Assembly (NCBI GenBank): GCA_051880035.1
Contig: JBJENE010000007.1
Span: forward strand, 1-20,999
DNA: 20,999 nucleotides
Direction of reading: 5' to 3'
Source of the DNA: Eshraghiella sp051880035
Lineage (GTDB): Bacteria; Bacillota; Clostridia; Lachnospirales; Lachnospiraceae
Below, piece after piece: positions 7,397-13,117 of the stretch (the stretch's first letter is position 1; each line of letters opens with the position of its first letter). The notes under the pieces are model-generated. The model was not told the origin of the DNA. It searched no databases and saw only the letters and a list, made by a program, of their open reading frames with translations. Both the position numbers and the translations under genes were made by a program.

Positions 7397-8140
7397 TTAT
7401 ATATACTTAATATCTACTCCTGAAAAATTAACACTTCCCGTAAGGTATATTTCAGGAGAATCTGGTGTGATATCAGGGAAGTTTTTCTCTTCAACCGCTC
7501 CGAACGAACAGCTTACCTGTCTGATAACCTTCCAGTTCTTGGGAAAATAAAGTTCCACCCCGCCGCAGCTGCAGTCAAGATCAATTGTTGCCTGTCCGGA
7601 TGGCACCTTGCATCCGTCAAAATATAAATTGGTTCCGCCGAACTTGTTAATAATTTCTACGGCACGAAGATTTTCAGACTTAATGTACTTTGTCTCTCCC
7701 GCAAATTTTGTTTCACAACGGATTACATCTCCGTTATCATCAATAATCACTTCTTCATTGTCAAAGTGGTCTCTGCCTGAACCATCATTTTTATGATAAT
7801 GGCAGTGCTTGTTCTGATTAAGTTTTTTCTTAACCGGACTGAAAATAAGGGACAGACCGATACTTCCGAGAAGCGCGATGCCGATTACCGGCCATGGTGT
7901 AAGTTCTTCGATACCCCATTCCTTATCAAACATTATACAGATAAATGACAAAGGAAACAATATTCCCCAGAAATTCATTTCCGGAATTGATGAAATAATT
8001 ATTCCCGCAAAAATTACGGAAAATACTATTTTTAATACATCTAAATGTTCTATAACGCCTGTAGCGGTAAAAACGATAAATGCAGCTCCGGCAAGGAAAA
8101 GTATTCCCCAAAGTATGTTTTTCCACATATGTTTTTTCAT
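7397..8140 (-). CDS. LiaF-like four-helix membrane protein
   Basis: This 247-residue protein has four N-terminal hydrophobic segments (about 8-28, 35-52, 57-72 and 83-100) and a C-terminal cytoplasmic beta-rich domain (about 150-247, with AVEIINKFGGTNLYFDG and ATIDLDCSCGGVELYFPKNW). This layout matches the LiaF/YvqF family, whose B. subtilis member inhibits the LiaRS cell-envelope stress system. A short His/Cys cluster (HCHYH, 112-116) lies between the two halves. Its ATG overlaps the TGA of the LytTR gene (ATGA), with GAGG upstream, so the two are translationally coupled. By analogy it probably modulates the LytTR regulator or senses envelope stress; the sequence alone does not show which. 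It lies 25 nt before deoB. Confidence 0.8.
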   Translation of the reverse strand: MKKHMWKNILWGILFLAGAAFIVFTATGVIEHLDVLKIVFSVIFAGIIISSIPEMNFWGILFPLSFICIMFDKEWGIEELTPWPVIGIALLGSIGLSLIFSPVKKKLNQNKHCHYHKNDGSGRDHFDNEEVIIDDNGDVIRCETKFAGETKYIKSENLRAVEIINKFGGTNLYFDGCKVPSGQATIDLDCSCGGVELYFPKNWKVIRQVSCSFGAVEEKNFPDITPDSPEIYLTGSVNFSGVDIKYI

Positions 8141-8595
8141 TTAGATAACCTCTTTTCTTCGATTTTAAATATTAACGCTTTATAATAGTTTCTTGAAACA
8201 TATACTTTCTTATATGTATTTTGAAATTCAACCAGACTTGATGCCGTTATATTCCTTGAAATCGAATAAACCATTTCCGTATTGAGGATTGTTGATTTGG
8301 ATACTCTCATAAAACATGAAGGTAAAATCTCCTCAAGTTCATAAAGCTTAAATTCCGTTCCGTAACATTCCTTCGCAGTGTGTGCACAAACACCGTTTTC
8401 GGATGTTTCAAAAAACAGAATATTTCGAAGCTCCAGATAATATTTGGTTCCATCCTTATAAAATGCCATGGTGGAACTTCCTGCCGTAATCTCTTTTACA
8501 GCCTTTTCGATACGCTTTACGGTATCACTTAATTCACTTGTTCTGATAATGATTTCGTCTTCGGAATTATCCGTAATTTCAATTCTGATCTTCAT
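8137..8595 (-). CDS. LytTR-family DNA-binding regulator
   Basis: The 152-residue product has a short N-terminal region (1-45) and a LytTR domain from about 48 to 145: YKDGTKYYLELRNILFFET, then YELEEILPSCFMRVSKSTILN and KKVYVSRNYYKALIF. LytTR domains bind pairs of 9-bp direct repeats with 21-22 bp periodicity. No response-regulator receiver domain is present, which is typical of the small LytTR proteins paired with a membrane partner. It overlaps the LiaF-like gene by 4 nt and heads the long minus-strand run containing deoB and pdp. No ribosome site precedes the ATG at 8595: a perfect extended -10 ends only 7 nt before it, so the transcript is probably leaderless (see the promoter at 8603-8630). 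Confidence 0.88.
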   Translation of the reverse strand: MKIRIEITDNSEDEIIIRTSELSDTVKRIEKAVKEITAGSSTMAFYKDGTKYYLELRNILFFETSENGVCAHTAKECYGTEFKLYELEEILPSCFMRVSKSTILNTEMVYSISRNITASSLVEFQNTYKKVYVSRNYYKALIFKIEEKRLSK

Positions 8596-8602
8596 ATTTT
8601 GG

Positions 8603-8630
8603 ATTATATCAGATACCCAAAAAAAGTAAA
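8603..8630 (-). promoter_or_regulatory. Extended -10 promoter of the LytTR gene, leaderless
   Basis: On the minus strand TGA TATAAT (complement of 8603-8611) is a perfect extended -10, preceded at 16 bp by TTTACT (8625-8630). Only 7 nt separate the -10 from the ATG (8593-8595), which places the start of transcription at or within one or two bases of the start codon. Confidence 0.7.
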
Positions 8631-8638
8631 CACTTTTG

Positions 8639-8649
8639 ACCTGACAGGT
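8639..8649. repeat. Short palindrome in the LytTR-aroF intergenic region
   Basis: ACCTG-A-CAGGT is a perfect 5-1-5 palindrome about 45 nt upstream of the LytTR start. Half of it overlaps the first copy of a 10-bp direct repeat (8646-8655). A similar ACCTGTGGT is at 8710-8718, around the predicted aroF transcription start. It could be an operator; 10 matched bases can also occur by chance. Confidence 0.35.
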
Positions 8650-8676
8650 AAAAAAGCAGGGGTAAGAGGTAAAAAA
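8646..8676. promoter_or_regulatory. Candidate LytTR binding site: two direct repeats 21 bp apart
   Basis: AGGTAAAAAA occurs at 8646-8655 and again at 8667-8676, an offset of exactly 21 bp. It lies 16-46 bp upstream of the -35 of the LytTR promoter and directly upstream of the -35 of the aroF promoter. The periodicity is that of known LytTR-domain sites; the base sequence is not a clear match to the AgrA-type consensus. Confidence 0.45.
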
Positions 8677-8679
8677 TAC

Positions 8680-8708
8680 TGGTCAATCATATATTTTAGT
8701 GATACAAT
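8680..8708 (+). promoter_or_regulatory. Sigma-A promoter of the DAHP synthase gene
   Basis: TGGTCA (8680-8685), a 17-bp spacer, and an extended -10 TGA-TACAAT (8703-8708) are followed by a predicted start near 8715. The leader of about 36 nt is too short for a riboswitch or T-box. Confidence 0.65.
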
Positions 8709-8750
8709 CACCTGTGGTTAAATATTATAACTAACCCGGAGGATAAAAAT

Positions 8751-9779
8751 ATGAGTATTAATTTAGTTAGGAATCTTCCTTCACCGGAAGAGATTAAAGA
8801 AGAATTCCCTTTAAGCCGGGAAAATATTGAATTAAAGAAAATAAGAGACAAGGAAATCCGCGATGTCTTCACGGGTAAATCCGATAAATTTCTTGCAATT
8901 ATAGGTCCTTGTTCTGCCGACAACGATACAGCGGTACTTGATTATGTTTCAAGGCTGGCAAAAGTTCAGGAAAAAATCAAGGACAAGGTAATTATCATTC
9001 CGCGCGTGTACACCAATAAGCCTCGTACTACCGGCGACGGATACAAAGGAATGCTCCATCAGCCTGACCCTGAAAAGAAGCCTGATATGGTTGCCGGAAT
9101 CAAGGCCATAAGAAAGCTTCATCTCGATGTCATTTCAAGCACCGGATTTTTCCCTGCAGACGAAATGCTTTATCCGGAAAACTGGATGTATTGTGATGAT
9201 ACCCTTGCGTATGTTGCAATCGGAGCCCGTTCGGTTGAGGATCAGCAGCACAGACTCACGGCAAGCGGAATGGATGTACCTGTAGGAATGAAAAACCCTA
9301 CTGCCGGAGGATATGAAGTAATGTTAAATTCCGTTCATGCCGCCTCCCATCCTCATACATTTATATACAGAGGGGCTGAGGTAAATACAACAGGTAATCC
9401 TCTCACCCACTGCGTATTAAGAGGTGCCGTTAATAAAAAAGGCCAGTGCATCCCTAATTATCACTATGAGGATCTTCTTCTCGTTAATAAGCTTTATAAA
9501 GAACATGACATTACACATCCTGCTGTTATAGTCGATTCAAATCACAGCAACTCCAATAAACAGTATGCCGAACAGGTGCGTATTGTTGAAGATGTACTTC
9601 ACAGCAGAAAAATGAACTCTGATATTAACCGTCTTGTTAAAGGTGTAATGATTGAAAGCTACATAGAGCCCGGCTGCCAGAAAATCGGCGAGCATATTTA
9701 CGGAAAATCAATCACCGACCCATGCCTTGGCTGGGAAGCATCAGAAGAACTTCTGATGATAATAGCTGAAAAATGCTGA
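8751..9779 (+). CDS. aroF: 3-deoxy-7-phosphoheptulonate (DAHP) synthase, class I
   Basis: The 342-residue enzyme condenses phosphoenolpyruvate and erythrose 4-phosphate, the first step of the shikimate pathway to aromatic amino acids. It belongs to the AroF/AroG/AroH (type I alpha) group: IGPCSADND (51-59), PRVYTNKPRTTGDGYKG (84-100), VGMKNPTAGG, and VDSNHSNSNK (261-270). The metal ligands expected from E. coli AroG are in place as Cys54, His265, Glu302 and Asp323. Its length and N-terminal extension fit the feedback-regulated subgroup, but which amino acid inhibits it cannot be read here. The ATG has CCGGAGGA about 7 nt upstream. It stands alone, divergent from the LytTR gene and convergent with the deacetylase gene, and a hairpin with seven T follows its stop by about 20 nt. 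Confidence 0.96.
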   Translation: MSINLVRNLPSPEEIKEEFPLSRENIELKKIRDKEIRDVFTGKSDKFLAIIGPCSADNDTAVLDYVSRLAKVQEKIKDKVIIIPRVYTNKPRTTGDGYKGMLHQPDPEKKPDMVAGIKAIRKLHLDVISSTGFFPADEMLYPENWMYCDDTLAYVAIGARSVEDQQHRLTASGMDVPVGMKNPTAGGYEVMLNSVHAASHPHTFIYRGAEVNTTGNPLTHCVLRGAVNKKGQCIPNYHYEDLLLVNKLYKEHDITHPAVIVDSNHSNSNKQYAEQVRIVEDVLHSRKMNSDINRLVKGVMIESYIEPGCQKIGEHIYGKSITDPCLGWEASEELLMIIAEKC

Positions 9780-9792
9780 AACTCGTTCGTAG

Positions 9793-9855
9793 AAAAAAGG
9801 CTGAATGATACTGTTTGAAAGATTTCTTTCAAATGCAATTGTTCAGCCTTTTTTT
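9793..9855. terminator. Short palindromic element (copy A), terminator of aroF
   Basis: Core 9799-9848: outer arms GGCTGAA / TTCAGCC and inner arms TTTGAAAG / CTTTCAAA around a tiny loop. It is flanked by six A on the left and seven T on the right, so it can terminate in both directions. Its arms are those of the longer elements B and C, but the 75-nt central part is missing. Confidence 0.8.
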
Positions 9856-9882
9856 ATAATATCACATTCCTGTAACTATAAA

Positions 9883-10007
9883 GGCTGAATGTTTCTGTTT
9901 GAAAGATTTTTGATGCCATCGGTTCTTTGGCTGCGTATTTTGCAGCCTTAGAACCGTTATGTGCATCAACTAAACGAAAGTGCTCTTTCAAATGCAATTG
10001 TTCAGCC
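9883..10007. repeat. Nested palindromic element, copy B (125 nt)
   Basis: Successive inverted arms nest inside one another: GGCTGAA/TTCAGCC, TTTGAAAGA/TCTTTCAAA, TGATGC/GCATCA, GGTTCT/AGAACC and GGCTGC/GCAGCC. The innermost two are separated by a symmetric TT/TT internal loop. Six T follow on the plus strand (10008-10013). Positions 9894-9982 are identical to 10056-10144 of copy C. The regularity points to a mobile palindromic unit (MITE- or REP-like) or a structured RNA, not to a protein gene. Confidence 0.85.
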
Positions 10008-10044
10008 TTTTTTCTTGTATGTATTTTGTCGTGTAAATAATAAG

Positions 10045-10169
10045 GGCTGAATAACTCTGTTTGAAAGATTTTTGATGCCATCGGTTCTTTGGCTGCGTAT
10101 TTTGCAGCCTTAGAACCGTTATGTGCATCAACTAAACGAAAGTGTTCTTTCAAACAGAATTATTCAGCC
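10045..10169. repeat. Nested palindromic element, copy C (125 nt)
   Basis: It has the same length and order of arms as copy B, offset by 162 bp. Its outer arms are better matched than those of B: the 24-nt left and right ends (10045-10068 and 10146-10169) are complementary except at one position. It is not followed by a T-run. It lies 19 nt from the stop codon of the minus-strand deacetylase gene and would be transcribed at the end of that message. Confidence 0.85.
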
Positions 10170-10183
10170 ACCTTTATTCAGCC
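10160..10183. repeat. Tandem copy of the element end
   Basis: TTATTCAGCC, the last 10 nt of element C (10160-10169), is repeated 14 nt further on at 10174-10183, immediately before the deacetylase stop codon. It looks like the remnant of a further element end or a slippage duplication. Confidence 0.6.
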
Positions 10184-10188
10184 GCCAC

Positions 10189-11562
10189 TTAATTCGTCTT
10201 TGCATAATAACCGCATTCATATCCGCGTTCCCTTATGCCGTCAATCAAATCTCCAAGGACCGCCGTATCTGTAGTTGATACGCCATGAAGAAGGAATATT
10301 TCTCCTCCGTGAAGAGTATCTAACATAAGCTTCAGCGATTCACCCACATCCGGCTGATTATTCACATCCCAGTCAAAATGAGCAAAACTCCAGAAAACGG
10401 AACGATATCCGAGGCTCTGTACAATTGCGAGACTCTGCTCGGTAAATTTGCCCGTAGGGAATCTGAACAGATACATTTCGTAATTGTAAGTCTCTTTTAT
10501 ATAGTCATGAAGCACTTTTATTTCCGAAATCTGATCCTCTATAGATAATGAACCAAGTCCGTCACTCGGATGATTTACCGTATGATTTCCAAGCACATGC
10601 CCTTCATCAAGCATTCTCTGCACCAGATCAGGATTATCTTTGGCAAAAGAATATGTTAAAAAGAATACTGCCTTAGCATTCTTTTCTTTAAGAGTATCAA
10701 GAATTGCAGGGGTATTTCCGTATTCGTATCCTTCATCAAATGTAAGGAAAACATAATTACTCATCGGCTGGATAAAATCAACAGCATACTGGCCCCATTT
10801 AACATCATACCAATTGCATCCGCCCGGACGGTTATTCTCATCAACTTCTTTTCCATAGCCATACGGAATTCCCTCAGTAGAGAATTTTGTGAAGTCGCTG
10901 TTTGCATCAACCTGTACATCAGCACCGGAATTAAGGTAATCAATGTTTGCGGATACATTTATTGTTAACGGGATTGTGCTGAAATTTCCTGATTCATCCA
11001 CAGCAATTACCATAACCGAATATGCTCCTTCTGTATCAAATACTACACTATCCGTTTTCTCTCCCACAGGATCCTCTGAATCAGAATTCTGAACAAATCC
11101 TGTTGTGCATTCTGATGCATCATTTACACTTTCAATGACAGAACCTGCCTGTAAGGCAGTTCCGGCATATGTGTCAACACTGTCATTTTTTAATACAATT
11201 TCAGGCTTTGTAGTATCTTTTATAACAACACTTAATTCAAGAGTCTTATCTTCACTTGTAATTTTGGCGGTGTAGGTACCGGTTTTATTAAAATCCACTG
11301 CAGATGTATCCAAAACTGCATTATTAACAAGTTCTTCGCTTCCCTTAACAAGCTCCGTCATCTTAACAGAACTCATATTTTGTCCAAGTTCCACCGTATA
11401 TTCATTATTTATCAATGAAATACTTTTTGTTGTTACGGAACCGCCGTTATTCTTTATTAGAAAAACAAGCACTATTACAAGAACCGCAAGAACCACGGCA
11501 AGTGCAATTAATATCGGAAGCTTGCTTCCGCTTTTTTTATTTTTATTTTTCATATTAGCCAT
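10189..11562 (-). CDS. Membrane-anchored PdaA-like polysaccharide deacetylase
   Basis: The 457-residue protein starts with a Lys-rich cytoplasmic tail and one membrane helix (about 14-36), so the rest is extracellular. Residues about 45-205 form two Ig-like/DUF5011-type beta modules (DTTKPEIVLK at 116-125, VDESGNFSTIPLTINV at 188-203). Residues about 268-450 are a NodB deacetylase domain. Its wording is that of the PdaA/delta-lactam group: VQRMLDEGHVLGNHTVNH (His327, His331), SVFWSFAHFDWDVNNQ (388-403) and IFLLHGVS with His426. Motif 1 is TFDEGYE: Asp276 is kept but the second Asp is Glu, a position where B. subtilis PdaA has Asn. The arginine motif reads FRFPTG in place of RPPRG. It probably removes N-acetyl groups from peptidoglycan; cortex muramic-lactam formation is possible, though the anchor and Ig modules are unlike B. 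subtilis PdaA. The ATG has AGAGGA about 8 nt upstream. It is 17 nt downstream of xerD. Confidence 0.85.
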   Translation of the reverse strand: MANMKNKNKKSGSKLPILIALAVVLAVLVIVLVFLIKNNGGSVTTKSISLINNEYTVELGQNMSSVKMTELVKGSEELVNNAVLDTSAVDFNKTGTYTAKITSEDKTLELSVVIKDTTKPEIVLKNDSVDTYAGTALQAGSVIESVNDASECTTGFVQNSDSEDPVGEKTDSVVFDTEGAYSVMVIAVDESGNFSTIPLTINVSANIDYLNSGADVQVDANSDFTKFSTEGIPYGYGKEVDENNRPGGCNWYDVKWGQYAVDFIQPMSNYVFLTFDEGYEYGNTPAILDTLKEKNAKAVFFLTYSFAKDNPDLVQRMLDEGHVLGNHTVNHPSDGLGSLSIEDQISEIKVLHDYIKETYNYEMYLFRFPTGKFTEQSLAIVQSLGYRSVFWSFAHFDWDVNNQPDVGESLKLMLDTLHGGEIFLLHGVSTTDTAVLGDLIDGIRERGYECGYYAKTN

Positions 11563-11579
11563 TACATTCTTCCTCTTTT

Positions 11580-12461
11580 CTATTTTCGTGGGTGGGCCTT
11601 TAAAAATGCGGCACCAACCCCTGTGTTGGTAAATCCTGAATAAATCTGTGTTGTGGAAATATCAGCATGTCCTAACATTTCCTGCAAAGATTTTAAATCT
11701 GCACCGTTTTCAACCATATGCGCCGCAAACGAATGTCTGAATGTATGCGGTGTAAGCCTTTCTTCAAATCCGGCACAGGCTCCGTAATATTTGATGATTT
11801 TCCAGAATCCCTGTCTGCTCATAGCCTTACCGTTCATATTCAGGAAAAAAATATCCGTATCCCCGGCAGAAATCACAGGTCTGGCATTTTCAATATAATT
11901 ACTGAGAGCTTTTTTGGCAGGTTCTCCGAAAGGTACTATTCTTTCCCTTTCTTCATCATGCAGATTTATTACTTTAAGTGCCATATTAACATCTTCTGTT
12001 TTCAGAGAGATGACTTCCGTAACCTTCATTCCCGTTGCATACAAAAGTTCCAGCATTGCCTTGTCCCTTATTCCTTTAACCGTATCCGTTTCCGGACAGG
12101 AAAGTAAACAATCCATTTCTTCAACAGAAAGAATCTCCGGAACTTTCTTGATTATTTTAGGAGCTTTAAGCTTTTCGGAAGGGTCACGGTCTGTTATTTT
12201 CTGTCTGTATAAATATAAAAAGAACGATTTCATGGTTGATACATTTCTGGACACTGTAGAAGATGCACATCCCTTTTTCTCCAATGTGAGCAGGTATGAA
12301 TTCAAATCGGTAAAAGTAACCTGATGAATCCCTGTTACTCCATGCTCATTAAGATAATGACACATTTTCCTTAGGTCATGTCCGTATGCCTCAACGGTAT
12401 TAAACGCCGTTTTCCTTTCATTTTGCAAATATTGCAGATACTGCTCCACATATATTTCCAT
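11580..12461 (-). CDS. xerD: XerD-like tyrosine recombinase with altered catalytic residues
   Basis: The 293-residue product has the SAM-like core-binding domain (about 1-90) and the phage-integrase catalytic domain (about 108-285). HTFRH (His239, Arg242), LGH (His265) and the nucleophile Tyr274 in QIYSG are present. However, the first catalytic Arg, in the usual ATGxRvsE box, is Lys146 (YATGMKVTEV, codon AAG), and the beta-hairpin Lys is missing (LHDEERERIVPFG, Asp169 at the aligned place). Its length and its place next to spoIIM and nudF fit the XerD/RipX orthologue that resolves chromosome dimers, but these losses put its strand-cleavage activity in doubt. I chose the ATG at 12461 because AAAGGAG lies 5 nt upstream; the upstream in-frame start has no ribosome site. 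It has its own promoter and is followed by the deacetylase gene. Confidence 0.87.
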   Translation of the reverse strand: MEIYVEQYLQYLQNERKTAFNTVEAYGHDLRKMCHYLNEHGVTGIHQVTFTDLNSYLLTLEKKGCASSTVSRNVSTMKSFFLYLYRQKITDRDPSEKLKAPKIIKKVPEILSVEEMDCLLSCPETDTVKGIRDKAMLELLYATGMKVTEVISLKTEDVNMALKVINLHDEERERIVPFGEPAKKALSNYIENARPVISAGDTDIFFLNMNGKAMSRQGFWKIIKYYGACAGFEERLTPHTFRHSFAAHMVENGADLKSLQEMLGHADISTTQIYSGFTNTGVGAAFLKAHPRK

Positions 12462-12499
12462 AACTTCTCCTTTGTACCAACCCAAAATACTACTTGAAT

Positions 12500-12528
12500 A
12501 TTATATATATAAACTCAGCTAAAATCAA
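12500..12528 (-). promoter_or_regulatory. Sigma-A promoter for xerD and the deacetylase gene
   Basis: On the minus strand TTGATT (12523-12528), a 17-bp spacer and a perfect TATAAT (12500-12505) overlap the spoIIM stop codon. The start would be near 12493, a leader of about 30 nt before xerD. Confidence 0.65.
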
Positions 12529-13073
12529 GAAAACCTTTGATATCTTTCTATTATTCCCGGAAGCATGCGATATGTCATACATATTTCGGTAACCATTCCT
12601 GCCAGATATATTACCATATATAAAACATATGCCGACGGTTTTCTGCCATAACCCGGGTCAGATGATAAGATTCCGTAAATTGATACGGCGTATAGAAACA
12701 TATGGCAGAACATGCTCACAAAGAAAATACCAAAGAATTTAACTCCGTATAACATTGTAAGCACAGATATTGTTAATCCCATGCCAAATCCCATAAAGCC
12801 GAAAAAAACATACATTATTTTTGTTTTAAAGTTTGTCTTACATGCAAGCCATACTATCAGAAATAAAACCAGTCTTTTTCTCAGAACCTGTCTTATGACC
12901 TCATTAAGTGTGATGCTGCCAATATCCGCCTGTATGGATATTTCAGATAAAAAATCCCAGGATTTTACTGATACAATACCCAAAAGATTGGTAATGACCG
13001 CTCCGATAATTATCATGAGCGGAAAAAGTAATATTAAATTTTTATTCAGTCCGTAAAAAAATCTCTTTTCCAT
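12525..13073 (-). CDS. spoIIM: Stage II sporulation protein M
   Basis: The 182-residue integral membrane protein has about five hydrophobic segments (near 12-34, 66-80, 86-108, 112-136 and 147-168). The layout and short motifs (RLVLFLIVWLACKT, FGFMGFGMGLTISV) fit SpoIIM, which with SpoIID and SpoIIP drives peptidoglycan remodelling and membrane migration during forespore engulfment. Its place between nudF and xerD supports this. It is a little shorter than the roughly 200-residue members. No ribosome site precedes the ATG. Instead a sigma-E-like -10 (CATATAAT) ends 6 nt before it, and the first seven codons form the distal arm and T-run of a terminator-like hairpin (13055-13101). The gene therefore seems to be transcribed from its own mother-cell promoter as a leaderless message, insulated from nudF. 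Identity rests partly on context. Confidence 0.75.
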   Translation of the reverse strand: MEKRFFYGLNKNLILLFPLMIIIGAVITNLLGIVSVKSWDFLSEISIQADIGSITLNEVIRQVLRKRLVLFLIVWLACKTNFKTKIMYVFFGFMGFGMGLTISVLTMLYGVKFFGIFFVSMFCHMFLYAVSIYGILSSDPGYGRKPSAYVLYMVIYLAGMVTEICMTYRMLPGIIERYQRFS

Positions 13074-13101
13074 AATATAATTATATGAAAAAGAGATTTC
13101 T
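13055..13101 (-). terminator. Terminator-like hairpin formed across the spoIIM start
   Basis: In minus-strand RNA, positions 13085-13099 pair with 13073-13059: 15 bp including one U-G wobble, with an 11-nt loop. The distal arm contains the spoIIM AUG and is followed directly by seven U (13061-13055). Transcripts from proC-nudF would end or be blocked here. The stem is AU-rich, so efficiency is uncertain. Confidence 0.6.
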
Positions 13102-13111
13102 ATTATGTCAA
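13080..13111 (-). promoter_or_regulatory. Candidate sigma-E promoter of spoIIM
   Basis: On the minus strand GACATAAT (13102-13109) is followed after 14 nt by CATATAAT (13080-13087). Known B. subtilis sigma-E promoters have about KMATATT, 14-15 bp, CATACAAT, so spacing and -10 fit well and the -35 partly. A sigma-A reading (perfect TTGACA at 13106-13111, perfect TATAAT at 13080-13085) needs a 20-bp spacer and is less likely. Confidence 0.55.
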
Positions 13112-13117
13112 TATACT

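Noticed and set aside
6920..7423. Plus-strand frame of 167 codons opposite deoB
   Set aside because: It is the reverse complement of conserved phosphopentomutase motifs and has no independent start signal.
8709..8750. Riboswitch or T-box leader for the DAHP synthase gene
   Set aside because: The predicted leader is only about 36 nt and contains no terminator hairpin or T-box sequence.
9854..10153. Minus-strand open frame of 99 codons with a repeated 32-residue peptide (KEHFRLVDAHNGSKAAKYAA...)
   Set aside because: The peptide repeats because nucleotide elements B and C repeat, and their 162-bp offset happens to be a multiple of three. The frame would start at TTG without a ribosome site and lies wholly inside palindromes.
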